From assembly GCF_900112255.1 (NCBI RefSeq), contig NZ_FOLE01000001.1:848925-912924 (forward strand): a DNA stretch of 64,000 bases, in the 5' to 3' direction. Below the pieces are notes generated by a model, which saw only the letters and a list, made by a program, of their open reading frames with translations, was not told the DNA's origin and did not search any database. The position numbers and the translations under genes were made by a program. The stretch's first letter is position 1. The number at the start of each line of letters is the position of its first letter. Source of the stretch: Flexibacter flexilis DSM 6793. Lineage in GTDB: Bacteria > Bacteroidota > Bacteroidia > Cytophagales > Flexibacteraceae. Positions 17,599 to 26,459 of the stretch are shown piece after piece.

Positions 17599-18066
17599 AT
17601 GAGAAAAGCAAAACCAAAGAAGAGATACGTCCTTCCTGACCCTAAATATAAAGATACGCTTGTAACCAAATTCGTAAACAGCTTGATGTACGATGGTAAA
17701 AAAAGCATCGCGTACTCAATTTTCTATGATGCTTGCGATTTAGTAGAAAAACGTACAAGCGAAAACGGCCTTGAAGTTTGGAAAAAAGCCCTAAACAACA
17801 TCATGCCTTCGGTAGAAGTACGTAGCCGCCGTGTAGGTGGTGCTACTTTCCAAGTACCAAACGAAGTTCGTCCTGCTCGTAAAGTAGCTTTGGGCATCAA
17901 ATGGATGATTCTTTATTCTCGCAAACGTGGCGAAAAAACCATGACTGAGCGTTTGGCTGGCGAAATCGTTGCGGCAGCTAAAGGCGAAGGTGCGGCAGTG
18001 AAGAAAAAAGACGATACGCACAGAATGGCTGAAGCAAACAAGGCGTTCTCACATTTCAAATTCTAA
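17599..18066 (+). CDS. rpsG: 30S ribosomal protein S7
   Basis: Primary 16S rRNA binder that starts assembly of the small-subunit head, and in E. coli the translational repressor of this operon. 155 residues beginning MRKAKPKKRYVLPDPKY, with the typical NNIMPSVEVRSRRVGGATFQ and GIKWMILYSRKRGEKTM stretches. Begins 82 nt after rpsL and ends 6 nt before fusA. Confidence 0.98.
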   Translation: MRKAKPKKRYVLPDPKYKDTLVTKFVNSLMYDGKKSIAYSIFYDACDLVEKRTSENGLEVWKKALNNIMPSVEVRSRRVGGATFQVPNEVRPARKVALGIKWMILYSRKRGEKTMTERLAGEIVAAAKGEGAAVKKKDDTHRMAEANKAFSHFKF

Positions 18067-18072
18067 TTTCCA

Positions 18073-20202
18073 ATGGCAAAACAAGATTTAGCATACCTAC
18101 GCAATATAGGTATCATGGCTCACATTGACGCTGGTAAAACAACTACCAGTGAGCGTATTCTGTACTACACAGGTAAAACGCACAAAATTGGTGAGGTTCA
18201 CGATGGTGCTGCCACGATGGACTGGATGGAGCAAGAACAAGAACGTGGTATCACTATCACTTCGGCTGCTACCACTACTCAGTGGAACTATCCAACAGTT
18301 CAAGGCGAACTTACTGGTGACTCAAAAACGTACCGTATCAACCTCATTGATACTCCAGGCCACGTGGATTTCACGGTGGAAGTGGAGCGTTCTTTGCGTG
18401 TATTGGACGGTGCTGTAGCTCTTTTCTGTGCTGTGTCAGGTGTTGAGCCTCAATCAGAAACAGTTTGGAGACAAGCCAACAAATACAATGTAGCTCGTAT
18501 CGGTTTTGTTAATAAAATGGACCGTGCAGGTGCTGATTTCTTTAACGTAATTAAAGAAATTAAAGAAAAACTTAACGGTTTCCCTGTGCCTTTGCAAGTT
18601 CCAATCGGTGCTGAAGACACGTTCAAAGGCGTAGTAGATTTGCTTACGGGCAAAGCTATGGTTTGGAACGATCGCGACGAAGGAAGAACTTGGAACGAAG
18701 TGCCAGTTCCTGAAGACTTAGTTGAGACAGTAGCCGAATGGCGTACATTCTTGGTAGAAAGCATCGCTGAGTTCGACGATAAATTGATGGAGAAATACTT
18801 TGAAGATCCAGATAGCATCACTCGCGAAGAAATGATGACTGCGATCCGCAAAGCTACTATTGCCATGAAAATTACGCCTGTTCTTTGTGGTTCTGCCTTC
18901 AAAAACAAAGGTGTACAAACAATGCTTGACGCGGTTATCGCTTACTTGCCTTCTCCAATGGACGTACCTGCTATCGTTGGTACAAACCCAGACACAGAAC
19001 AAGAAGAAACACGTCAGCCAGATGCAAGCGAACCATTCGCAGCTCTTGCTTTCAAAATCGCAACTGACCCATTCGTAGGTCGTTTGTGCTTCTTCCGTGT
19101 TTACTCTGGTAAATTGGATGCTGGTTCGTACGTATTGAACATGCGTACAGGCAAAAAAGAGCGTATTTCTCGCCTTATGCAGATGCACGCTAACAAGCAA
19201 AACCCAATTGATGTAGTAGAAGCTGGTGACATCGCTGCTGGTGTTGGTTTCAAAGACATCAAAACTGGTGATACGCTTGTAACTGAAGACAGACCAATCG
19301 TATTGGAATCTATGAGCTTCCCTGAGCCAGTTATCGGCTACGCTATCGAGCCTAAGAAAACGGCTGATATGGACAAAATGGCGAATGCTATCGCTAAATT
19401 GTTGGAAGAAGATCCTACGTTGCGCGTACACACTGACCAAGAAACTGGCCAAACTGTAATGCGTGGTATGGGTGAGCTTCACCTTGAAATCATCATCGAC
19501 CGTATGCGTCGCGAATTTAAGGTAGAAATCAACCAAGGTGCTCCACAAGTAGCTTATAAAGAAGCTCTTACCAAAAACTCTGAACACCGTGAAGTTTACA
19601 AAAAACAAACTGGTGGTCGTGGTAAATTCGCCGACATCGTATTTGAATTGATGCCACGCGAAGACGGTAAAGAAGGTCTTGAATTCGTGAACGAAATCGT
19701 AGGTGGTGCAATTCCAAGAGAATTTATCCCAGCTATCCAAAAAGGCTTTGAAGAATCAATGAAAAACGGCCCTATCGGCGGTTACCCAGTTGACTCTATG
19801 AAAGTTCGTTTGTTCCACGGTTCATTCCACGATGTGGATTCGGATTCTCTATCATTCGAATTGGCTGCTCGTATGGGCTTCAAAGAAGCTGCTAAAAAAT
19901 GCGGTCCACGTTTGATGGAACCAATTATGAGTGTTGAAGTAGTTACGCCAGACGAATTTACAGGTCCTGTAACAGGTGACTTGAACCGTCGTCGTGGTTT
20001 GATGAAAGGTATGGACAGCAAAGCTGGTGCGCAAATCATCAAAGCTGATGTGCCTTTGTCTGAACTATTCGGTTATGTAACAGACCTTCGTACAATCACT
20101 TCTGGACGTGCTGCTGCAAGTCTTACTTTCTCTCATTACGAATTTATGCCAAACAACTTGGCAGACCAAGTGGCTGCTAAAGGCAAAAGCGTAGGCGTGT
20201 AA
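18073..20202 (+). CDS. fusA: Elongation factor G
   Basis: Translocation GTPase, 709 residues. G-domain motifs are [19 protein letters not shown] (P loop, about 16-34), the switch regions with [22 protein letters not shown] and NKMDRAG; domains II-V follow, with [14 protein letters not shown] and the C-terminal [12 protein letters not shown]. Full length and in the expected place after rpsG, with a 6-nt spacer that suggests coupling. Confidence 0.98.
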   Translation: MAKQDLAYLRNIGIMAHIDAGKTTTSERILYYTGKTHKIGEVHDGAATMDWMEQEQERGITITSAATTTQWNYPTVQGELTGDSKTYRINLIDTPGHVDFTVEVERSLRVLDGAVALFCAVSGVEPQSETVWRQANKYNVARIGFVNKMDRAGADFFNVIKEIKEKLNGFPVPLQVPIGAEDTFKGVVDLLTGKAMVWNDRDEGRTWNEVPVPEDLVETVAEWRTFLVESIAEFDDKLMEKYFEDPDSITREEMMTAIRKATIAMKITPVLCGSAFKNKGVQTMLDAVIAYLPSPMDVPAIVGTNPDTEQEETRQPDASEPFAALAFKIATDPFVGRLCFFRVYSGKLDAGSYVLNMRTGKKERISRLMQMHANKQNPIDVVEAGDIAAGVGFKDIKTGDTLVTEDRPIVLESMSFPEPVIGYAIEPKKTADMDKMANAIAKLLEEDPTLRVHTDQETGQTVMRGMGELHLEIIIDRMRREFKVEINQGAPQVAYKEALTKNSEHREVYKKQTGGRGKFADIVFELMPREDGKEGLEFVNEIVGGAIPREFIPAIQKGFEESMKNGPIGGYPVDSMKVRLFHGSFHDVDSDSLSFELAARMGFKEAAKKCGPRLMEPIMSVEVVTPDEFTGPVTGDLNRRRGLMKGMDSKAGAQIIKADVPLSELFGYVTDLRTITSGRAAASLTFSHYEFMPNNLADQVAAKGKSVGV

Positions 20203-20218
20203 AACTTTATAATTGATT

Positions 20219-20524
20219 ATGAACCAAAAAATTAGAATAAAACTAAAATCCTTTGACCACAGCCTTGTGGACAAATCTTCTGAGAAGATTGTAAAGGCTG
20301 TTAAGGCTACAGGTGCAGTGGTAAGCGGTCCAATTCCGTTGCCAACTGAAAAAGAAATCTTCACGGTATTGCGTTCTCCGCACGTTAACAAAAAGTCAAG
20401 AGAGCAATTCCAACTTTGTACCTACAAACGCCTAGTTGATATTTACTCAACTAGCCCTAAAACGGTAGATGCTCTTATGAAATTGGAGCTTCCTAGCGGT
20501 GTAGATGTAGAAATCAAAGTCTGA
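20219..20524 (+). CDS. rpsJ: 30S ribosomal protein S10
   Basis: 101 residues from [18 protein letters not shown] to GVDVEIKV, with the conserved [28 protein letters not shown] region split only by normal variation. In E. coli S10 also works as NusE in antitermination. I take the ATG at 20219, two codons inside an in-frame TTG. It follows fusA by 16 nt and ends the operon: a terminator and a convergent gene come next, not rplC. Confidence 0.97.
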   Translation: MNQKIRIKLKSFDHSLVDKSSEKIVKAVKATGAVVSGPIPLPTEKEIFTVLRSPHVNKKSREQFQLCTYKRLVDIYSTSPKTVDALMKLELPSGVDVEIKV

Positions 20525-20541
20525 TTATCTTCTTTACAAAC

Positions 20542-20573
20542 AAAAAAGCCGACTTCAACAGTCGGCTTTTTTG
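20542..20573 (+). terminator. Terminator of the str operon
   Basis: AAAAAAGCCGACT paired with AGTCGGCTTTTTT around a 5-nt loop; works in both orientations and also ends menD from the other side. Confidence 0.92.
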
Positions 20574-20606
20574 TTTTATATCAATCCCTATTATTACCGC
20601 AACTTG

Positions 20607-22316
20607 CTAAACAAACTGCTTTTTCATTTCTCTAAAAAATGCGGCATTAACTTCTGTGTAGCTACTGATTTCCAGTAATTTAGCTTGCTCACTTGCTGCA
20701 AAAAAGGTTTCTAAAACTGCCTTCAATTCTGCATCATTTTCAGCTTTATGATACAAAATTTGCGCGTCGGCGCAAGTGCGTTCGGCGGTCAGCTGCTGGC
20801 GTGTCTGGAAATATTCGTCGGCTTCGGGTTGGCGTGCTGGGCCATCTATCATTTTAAAAATAGCTCCTCCCCTATTGTTTATCAAAACGATGCGCAAATT
20901 ATTGGGTAAATAATTGTGCCACAAACCGTTACGGTCATAGAAAAAAGCTACATCGCCCGTAATCAACGTTACGATTTTCTCGGTTTGGAGAGCGGCACCC
21001 ACCGCCGTAGCCGTACAGCCATCTATGCCGCTTGTGCCTCTGTTGCTCCAAACGCCAATCTTTTTGTTTTTCTCTAAGCTCAAAAAATTAGCATAGCGCA
21101 CCGACATACTATTGGCCAAATGCAAATGACTATCGTCGGGCAAAGCCTGCATTACGTGTCTAAGTGCCCCAAATTCAGTAAAATGGGCAGTGTTTTTGAA
21201 AAAATCAACAAAACGTTCGCGGGCATTTTGTTGCTGCGCTAGCCACGCCTCCGCAAATGCGTTGGGTTGCTGATTCATAAATTCAAAATAACCTTGCTCC
21301 CCCAATTTGGTAAAAAACTCGGCGGGTTCGGTGCGGATAATGCGCGTAAGCGTTCCGAATGGGTCGGCCACTTTGCCCGCTTTCTGCACGTGCCAATGTT
21401 GTTTGGGTTTATATTTTCGCAAAAAAGTTTTTAAATTTTTAGACAAAACCGAGTTGCCGACTGTTACCAACAAATCTGGCTGCAAGTCTTTTTTTGTTTG
21501 TTCATCGGTTGTCATCAAAAACAAATCGTGTGCATCTATGGCGTTTTCGGCTTGGTGCATATTGCTAATCAGGTCGGCCACCAATGGCATTTGATTATAC
21601 AAACAACAGGCATACAGCGCATTGCGTAACTCCAAATCTGGCGTAACTTGCCCAACTACCAACATTTTCCGCGAAAAAGTAAGCCACTCATTTGCCAAAT
21701 TCATGTACGCTGGGCGCGGCAAACTGGCCGAATGCGAAATTTCTTCGATTACACGCGGCTGCGCATCAAATTGCATTATTTCGTTTTCTTCGGGATAAAA
21801 AGGTTCACGAATCGGAACGTTTACGTGCACAGGGCCACACGGATACACCTGCGCCAAATTGATGGCCTCATTCAACACACGATTGATAAATTGCACCGCG
21901 TCGGGGTGCGTGTAGTCGGCTGGCAACTGATACGAGGCTTTCACGTGTTTGCCGTAAACTTCTTGTTGCTGAATGGTTTGGCCGTCTTGTTGCTCTATCC
22001 ATTCGGGCGGGCGGTCTGCCGTAATCACCAAAAGCGGAATTTGTTGGTAAAAGGCTTCGGAAATAGCAGGCGCGTAATTGAGCACCGCCGAACCCGACGT
22101 ACAAACCAAACCTACCACATTACCAGACATTTGCGCCATGCCCAACGCCACAAAAGCGGCAGCGCGTTCGTCGCTAATCGTGCGCGTGCGAATGGCTGTG
22201 TGGCGCACCAACGCCAACGTAAGCGGCGCACAACGCGAACCCGACGAAACCACAAATTCAGTTACATTTTTGGCGGCACAAATGGCCGCTATATCTACGA
22301 GAGGTTGTAAAATCAT
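20607..22316 (-). CDS. menD: 2-succinyl-5-enolpyruvyl-6-hydroxy-3-cyclohexene-1-carboxylate synthase
   Basis: ThDP-dependent enzyme that joins 2-oxoglutarate and isochorismate in menaquinone synthesis. The N-terminus ILQPLVDIAAICAAKNVTEF and SSGSRCAPLTLALVRH (about 24-39) are MenD hallmarks; TSGSAVLNYAPAISEA and the C-terminal GDVAFFYDRNGLWHN, with the ThDP-binding GD, follow. The start is ATG at 22316; an upstream in-frame TTG would add an unlikely basic/hydrophobic extension. 569 residues. No other men gene is beside it. Converges on the str operon. Confidence 0.95.
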   Translation of the reverse strand: MILQPLVDIAAICAAKNVTEFVVSSGSRCAPLTLALVRHTAIRTRTISDERAAAFVALGMAQMSGNVVGLVCTSGSAVLNYAPAISEAFYQQIPLLVITADRPPEWIEQQDGQTIQQQEVYGKHVKASYQLPADYTHPDAVQFINRVLNEAINLAQVYPCGPVHVNVPIREPFYPEENEIMQFDAQPRVIEEISHSASLPRPAYMNLANEWLTFSRKMLVVGQVTPDLELRNALYACCLYNQMPLVADLISNMHQAENAIDAHDLFLMTTDEQTKKDLQPDLLVTVGNSVLSKNLKTFLRKYKPKQHWHVQKAGKVADPFGTLTRIIRTEPAEFFTKLGEQGYFEFMNQQPNAFAEAWLAQQQNARERFVDFFKNTAHFTEFGALRHVMQALPDDSHLHLANSMSVRYANFLSLEKNKKIGVWSNRGTSGIDGCTATAVGAALQTEKIVTLITGDVAFFYDRNGLWHNYLPNNLRIVLINNRGGAIFKMIDGPARQPEADEYFQTRQQLTAERTCADAQILYHKAENDAELKAVLETFFAASEQAKLLEISSYTEVNAAFFREMKKQFV

Positions 22317-22385
22317 GTTATGAAGCAATAAAACAAACACAAAACACTGCTTACAGCGTTTAGGTTTTCGACCCAAATAAAAAAA

Positions 22386-22429
22386 TTAGGCTGGAATATT
22401 CGGGGCTATTTTCCAAAAATCCAACCTAA
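22386..22429 (-). terminator. Terminator after the DUF1573 gene
   Basis: On the minus strand TTAGGTTGGA pairs over 10 bp (one T-G) with TCCAGCCTAA, followed by a run of seven T. The plus strand would have a mismatch, which supports minus-strand use. Confidence 0.8.
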
Positions 22430-22454
22430 TTCTATATAAAATTTTTCTAAAAAA

Positions 22455-23042
22455 TTATTCCGTAGGCGAAACCACCGTCGGCGCAGTGCCATTGGCAGGC
22501 ATTTCGGTTTTCTTTGGCGGCAACACGTTGGCCAAAATCTTTACCGTCGCTTGGTCATTGGCAGCATTAGAATAAATCGTAATTACTTTTTGCTGAATCC
22601 CACTTTTGTTCGCCGAATTGAAAGTAGCCGAAATCAAACCCGTATTGCCTGGCGGAATCGGTTCTTTTGGCCATTCGGGAACGGTGCAACCGCAAGTAGT
22701 TTGTACGTTGCTAATGATAAGCGGCTGTGTACCAGCATTTTGAAATTTGAAAGTATGCGAAACTTTTTCGCCTTGCACAATATCGCCGAAATCGCGCGTA
22801 GGCTGTTCAAACGTGATATACGGTTTGTTGGGCGGAATCACGGGCGCAACAGGTGCGGCAGGCTTGGCCTCAGCTACTTTTATTTCTTTTTTGTCAGAAA
22901 CCTTTTTGAGCTTTTTCTTTGATTTGACCGTTGTCGTTGTCTTCGTTTTAGTTCTTGACTTTCTTTTTTTCTTGGTGGTTGTCTGTGCAAATCCACTGAA
23001 AATCAACAAACTGGCTAACGCGAAAATGATTATTTTTTTCAT
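22455..23042 (-). CDS. DUF1573 domain exported protein
   Basis: 195 residues: signal peptide (1-19, ending SGFAQ), a Lys/Thr-rich linker (20-60), an Ala/Pro stretch, then a DUF1573 Ig-like domain with DFGDIVQGEKVSHTFKFQN, the signature TTCGCTVPEWPKEPIPPG, and a C-terminal Pro-rich tail. DUF1573 proteins are abundant periplasmic or surface proteins in Bacteroidota; the role is unknown. It lies 28 nt downstream of the pseudouridine synthase gene, so the two may share a transcript. Confidence 0.88.
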   Translation of the reverse strand: MKKIIIFALASLLIFSGFAQTTTKKKRKSRTKTKTTTTVKSKKKLKKVSDKKEIKVAEAKPAAPVAPVIPPNKPYITFEQPTRDFGDIVQGEKVSHTFKFQNAGTQPLIISNVQTTCGCTVPEWPKEPIPPGNTGLISATFNSANKSGIQQKVITIYSNAANDQATVKILANVLPPKKTEMPANGTAPTVVSPTE

Positions 23043-23070
23043 AGAAACAGATAATTAGTGAATGAGTCTA

Positions 23071-23802
23071 TTAGTTATTTTTTCGCAATTGGTTGAGCAA
23101 GGCGGCCATGTCTTTCGGATACGGAGCTTCTATTGTTACACGGCTTTCCTCGTCGTTGGGGCGCAGCATAAAGCTCAACGCACGCGCGTGCAAGGCTACG
23201 CGGCTGATAAGCGGCAACTCTTCCGTGTCGTTTTTGAGGTTGAATTTGGATTTGATTTGAGAAAGAAAAATCGGTTTGCCGCCATAGGTTTCGTCCATCA
23301 CAATCGGCGAGTTGAGGCAAGCCAAGTGAATACGAATTTGGTGCATGCGCCCCGTAATCGGCAAACATTCCACCAACGTATGTGCTTTAAAAACCTCAAT
23401 CGTATTAAAAATAGTTTCCGCTTCTTTGCCCGTGAGCTTGTCGATTTTCACCGTGCCATTTTTTTGGGGCAAAATCGGCAAATACACATTTATTCCCACA
23501 AAATCTTGCAAACCACCCACTACGGCATGATACACTTTGGTTACTTGGCGGTGCTCAAACTGCATGGCCAAATTGCGATAAGCATCAGGATTTTTGGCAA
23601 AAGCAATCGCGCCAGAAGTTCCTTTGTCCAAGCGGTGCGCTACTTGCGCATCGGGCAAAACCTGACGAACCACACGCAACAAACCTAACGGTGCGCCTTC
23701 TGTGCGTTCGTCGAGCGTAGAAATATGCGGCGGTTTGTTCAAAACCAAATAATCATCGTTTTCAAAAAGGGTGAGTTCGGCAATATTTATTTTATTCTTC
23801 AA
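23071..23802 (-). CDS. RluA-family pseudouridine synthase
   Basis: Isomerises uridine in rRNA or tRNA. The catalytic aspartate is in AHRLDKGTSG (about 56-65), followed by KVYHAVVGG and the RMHQIRIHLACLNSPIVMDETYGG motif that defines the RluA/C/D group. 243 residues, without an N-terminal S4 domain, so it is closer to the short RluA/TruC type than RluD; the target base is unknown. Upstream of the DUF1573 gene. A TACCTTTG -7 box (23866-23873) lies 64 nt upstream. Confidence 0.88.
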   Translation of the reverse strand: MKNKINIAELTLFENDDYLVLNKPPHISTLDERTEGAPLGLLRVVRQVLPDAQVAHRLDKGTSGAIAFAKNPDAYRNLAMQFEHRQVTKVYHAVVGGLQDFVGINVYLPILPQKNGTVKIDKLTGKEAETIFNTIEVFKAHTLVECLPITGRMHQIRIHLACLNSPIVMDETYGGKPIFLSQIKSKFNLKNDTEELPLISRVALHARALSFMLRPNDEESRVTIEAPYPKDMAALLNQLRKNN

Positions 23803-23865
23803 TTCAATAAATTTTTGATAGTCAATAAATTACGGTTTGGCGCACGGCCAAACGCTTTGAGGCTG

Positions 23866-23873
23866 CAAAGGTA
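23866..23873 (-). promoter_or_regulatory. -7 box (TACCTTTG) of the pseudouridine synthase gene
   Basis: Perfect TAnnTTTG on the minus strand. The nearest TTG, at 23897-23899, is 23 nt away, longer than usual. Confidence 0.5.
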
Positions 23874-23937
23874 CGTTTTTTTGTTTAGATAAATAACAAG
23901 GCTCTGCCATGGCTTATCATTCACCCATCAAAAAAAA

Positions 23938-23969
23938 GCCCTCCACAAACCGCAAAGCTCGCAGAGGGC
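23938..23969 (-). terminator. Terminator after the thioredoxin gene
   Basis: GCCCTC/GAGGGC arms flank a 20-nt loop and are followed by eight T on the minus strand. Confidence 0.7.
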
Positions 23970-24006
23970 AACAGATATATTTAGTTTTGAGTAAATTGAA
24001 ATGCTA

Positions 24007-24309
24007 TTAGGATTTGAAACGCTGTATAATTTGCTTGAGTTGGGCGGCTTGCACCACGCCAGCTTGTCGCCATTTCACTTGGCCGTTTTGGAACAAAATC
24101 AGCGTCGGGATACTTTGCACTTGGTAAGCAGCCGCCACCTTCGGATTTTTGTCCACATCTATTTTAATAATATTGGCATTGTCGCCCACCGAGTCTTTTA
24201 CTTGCTCCAAAATCGGCTTCATGGCTCGGCACGGGCCGCACCAGTCGGCGTAAAAGTCCACTAATGTTGGCGTTGGGCTTTTGATAAGTTCAGAAAATGA
24301 AGTTGCCAT
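24007..24309 (-). CDS. trxA: Thioredoxin
   Basis: 100-residue thioredoxin with the redox motif WCGPC at 23-27, the buried DVDKNPKVAAAYQVQSIPT segment with cis-Pro (IPT) and the C-terminal helix. No signal peptide, so cytoplasmic. Last gene of the rhodanese-OsmC-thioredoxin run. Chromosomes of this group usually encode several thioredoxins, so it may not be the main one. Confidence 0.93.
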   Translation of the reverse strand: MATSFSELIKSPTPTLVDFYADWCGPCRAMKPILEQVKDSVGDNANIIKIDVDKNPKVAAAYQVQSIPTLILFQNGQVKWRQAGVVQAAQLKQIIQRFKS

Positions 24310-24353
24310 AATGTGTTGGGGTTTTGTTTGTTCTAAGCCTTCAACAAAACTTT

Positions 24354-24791
24354 TTAAGCAAAAGTTACAGTTGCGTCCATTACTACTTCCGATTTCACGG
24401 AATTGGAAATTAAACAGGCTTTTTCGCTCATTGTCAGCACTTTTTGGGCGCGTTCGGGGCTTTCGCCTTCAGGCAACACTACGTGCGGTTTGAGCAAAAC
24501 TTTAGTCATCATGAATTTGCCTTCTACTTTCTCCAGCGTGCCCGTGGCTTGGCTTTTGAACGATACAAAATTTAGTTTTGAGTTTTCGGCTACCGCCAAA
24601 AAAGTCGTCATCAGGCAGCTATTCACCGCCGCAACAAAAAAATGTTCGGGCGACCAAACGCCAGCAATGCCTTTCGGAAATTCGGGAGGCGTAACCACTT
24701 CCACAGTATTATCCAATTCAGGCGACGAAGCTACGCCTTTGCGGTCTTGTAGCCATTCAATATCAACATTATAAACGTGTGCAGATTCCAT
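24354..24791 (-). CDS. OsmC/Ohr family protein
   Basis: 145 residues of the OsmC fold, thiol peroxidases that reduce organic hydroperoxides. The two conserved cysteines are C59 in VNSCLMTTF and C126 in EKACLISNS, with the family GVWSPEHFFVAAVNSC context. Lies between the rhodanese and thioredoxin genes, with 44 nt to trxA and 33 nt from the rhodanese gene, so the three probably form an operon for sulfur/peroxide stress. Which subfamily (OsmC, Ohr, YhfA) is not clear. Confidence 0.87.
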   Translation of the reverse strand: MESAHVYNVDIEWLQDRKGVASSPELDNTVEVVTPPEFPKGIAGVWSPEHFFVAAVNSCLMTTFLAVAENSKLNFVSFKSQATGTLEKVEGKFMMTKVLLKPHVVLPEGESPERAQKVLTMSEKACLISNSVKSEVVMDATVTFA

Positions 24792-24824
24792 TGTTTTAAG
24801 AAAATTTTGGGGAAAAATAAAGGA

Positions 24825-25139
24825 TTAGAGGCGCGATTGCAGGCCATACCAGCCGCCACCGTTATATACTTGCGTGTAGCCTTTGGATTTGAGTAAACTT
24901 TTGGCCGACGCGCTACGCATACCCGACGCGCAACAAGTGATAATTACTTGATTTTTGTCTTTGAGCTTGTCCAATTGGCTACCCAACGTATTGAGAGGCA
25001 AGTTGATAGAACCTTTGATGTGGCCGCCCGAATACTCGCCTTTGGTGCGAACATCTACGATAATTGCGCCTTCTTTGAGAAGTTGCGCGTAATCTGGCGC
25101 GGGAGCAATGCCAAAGAAACTTTTTATTTTATCTAACAT
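24825..25139 (-). CDS. Rhodanese-like domain protein
   Basis: Single rhodanese domain, 104 residues, beginning MLDKIKSFFG at ATG 25139 (an in-frame TTG 15 codons upstream is unlikely). The motif IIVDVRTKGEYSGGHIKGSINLPL is split over two elements, and the active loop reads CCASGMRS with the catalytic Cys at residue 70. Should carry persulfide sulfur in the cytoplasm. First gene of the rhodanese-OsmC-trxA group, behind an unusual operator. Confidence 0.9.
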   Translation of the reverse strand: MLDKIKSFFGIAPAPDYAQLLKEGAIIVDVRTKGEYSGGHIKGSINLPLNTLGSQLDKLKDKNQVIITCCASGMRSASAKSLLKSKGYTQVYNGGGWYGLQSRL

Positions 25140-25195
25140 AACGAAACAGTGCTTTTGTGATGGTAAATAACTCGGCTGAGTCAAACTTTACGATA

Positions 25196-25203
25196 CAAAG
25201 GTA
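25196..25203 (-). promoter_or_regulatory. -7 box (TACCTTTG) of the rhodanese-OsmC-trxA group
   Basis: Perfect TAnnTTTG on the minus strand, 57 nt before the rhodanese ATG. No TTG at -33; a palindrome occupies that position instead. Confidence 0.65.
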
Positions 25204-25223
25204 CTGTGCGCAACAATGATGGT

Positions 25224-25241
25224 CTGTAACATTTGTTACAG
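25224..25241. promoter_or_regulatory. CRP/FNR-type operator palindrome
   Basis: CTGTAACA-TT-TGTTACAG, an 18-bp perfect inverted repeat that can also be read as TGTAA-N6-TTACA, the spacing bound by CRP/FNR-family dimers. Its centre lies about 42 nt upstream of the start site implied by the -7 box, the class II activator position. Confidence 0.6.
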
Positions 25242-25272
25242 TAACGCTTTTTTCTTGCTTTTAACTAAAAAA

Positions 25273-25905
25273 TCAGTGCGACGATTGCAGCAAAATTTGT
25301 TTTAACTCACTCAAAATCATGGCAGTAGCTCCCCAAACTATTTGGCCATGCAAATCAAAATAAGGAGCTTCTAACTCTATATTTTCCCCAACGGTTAGCA
25401 GGGTTTTCTTTACCCGAAACGGCTCGGTAAGTTGCTGCAAATCCGTCTCGAAAAGTTGGGCAACCTCGTGCGCGTCGGGCTGAAAAGTTGGTCTTTCGGC
25501 CACATAACCCACAAAAGGCTGAATCATAAAATTACTGGCGGGTACAAAAAGTTCGGTTAGTTGCCCTATAACTTGCACGTTTTCAGGCACAACTCCAATT
25601 TCTTCGTGCGTTTCTCGCAAAGCCGTCGCCACCAAATCGCGGTCTTGTTCTTCTCGGCGGCCACCGGGCAGGCTCACTTGGCCGCTGTGTGCGCCTTTGT
25701 ACACGTGCCGAAGCGTAAGCGGAAAAAACAAGCTGTCTTGGTGCGGATACAACAAAATAAGCACGGCACTTTGGCGCGTTTTGTCGTTGGGTTTCCAAGA
25801 AAGCCCTTGCCTGAAACGTGCCTGCGACTCCATGAGTTTGTGCGCGGCTTGGGCTGGCAAATCCTGTTGCAGTCGTTGGGCGAGTGTGTCGAGCAAGGGC
25901 ATCAT
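25273..25905 (-). CDS. Nudix hydrolase, CoA pyrophosphatase type
   Basis: 210 residues. The Nudix box is present as SLPGGRREEQD followed by ALRETHEEIGV; the preceding LRHVYKGAHSGQVSLPGG matches the CoA-specific UPF0035 signature (LRxHxGQxxxPGG). Members cut CoA or acyl-CoA into 3',5'-ADP and phosphopantetheine. The gene overlaps nothing; it is 16 nt downstream of the YvlD-like gene. Confidence 0.88.
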   Translation of the reverse strand: MMPLLDTLAQRLQQDLPAQAAHKLMESQARFRQGLSWKPNDKTRQSAVLILLYPHQDSLFFPLTLRHVYKGAHSGQVSLPGGRREEQDRDLVATALRETHEEIGVVPENVQVIGQLTELFVPASNFMIQPFVGYVAERPTFQPDAHEVAQLFETDLQQLTEPFRVKKTLLTVGENIELEAPYFDLHGQIVWGATAMILSELKQILLQSSH

Positions 25906-25921
25906 TTATTCAGAAAAAAAA

Positions 25922-26266
25922 TTAGTCGTTACCAGCAAAAGCGTTCAGTATCCAAGTGGCTACCGACAGTATCACACTGAAAATCAGGGCTGGAACAAAG
26001 CCCGTCACCTTAAAACCATCGACAAAATAAGAGGCTAAATAAATGATAATCACATTGATAACAAACAAAAACAGCCCCAGCGTAAGTATCGTGAACGGAA
26101 AAGCAAAAAATTGTAACACTGGTTTTACGAAAGTGTTGAGCAAAGCCAACGCAATGGCTACTTTGAAAGCTGCCCAAAAGCCACCTTCTACTTTTACCCC
26201 AGGTGTAAAATACGCAGCCGCAAGCACCGCCACCGCCGAAAGAATGAGTCTTATTAGAAAATTCAT
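25922..26266 (-). CDS. YvlD/phage-holin-type small membrane protein
   Basis: 114 residues with four hydrophobic helices and the motifs AAYFTPGVKVEGGFWAAF, ALALLNTFVKPVLQF, FPFTILTLGLFLFVINVI and the amphipathic YFVDGFKVTGF, which define the PF04020 (YvlD, 'phage holin family 4') group. Despite the name it is a chromosomal inner-membrane protein of unknown role with no phage context here. Upstream of the Nudix gene, likely cotranscribed. Confidence 0.85.
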   Translation of the reverse strand: MNFLIRLILSAVAVLAAAYFTPGVKVEGGFWAAFKVAIALALLNTFVKPVLQFFAFPFTILTLGLFLFVINVIIIYLASYFVDGFKVTGFVPALIFSVILSVATWILNAFAGND

Positions 26267-26405
26267 ACCTTAAAGAATATTAGAATTATACAAAATTAGT
26301 TCACGACTTAGACCACAAGTTTAGTGATTTTTGAGCGAAAACAAATAAAACGTATTCGTGATGCGGGCTTAAATTTTGCTAAAGCCTATTGACGCTATAA
26401 ACAAA

Positions 26406-26433
26406 AAAGCCCGCCAGTGTTATGGCAGGCTTT
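26406..26433 (-). terminator. Terminator after the NSS transporter gene
   Basis: An 11-bp stem, perfect on the minus strand with one G-T pair (AAAGCCTGCCA with TGGCGGGCTTT), followed by a TTTTGTTT tract. Confidence 0.8.
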
Positions 26434-26459
26434 CTATTAAAATTTTGATTATGCAATTC

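Noticed and set aside
25922..26266. Phage holin
   Set aside because: PF04020/YvlD proteins carry a holin label but no phage genes are nearby and the neighbours are housekeeping genes.
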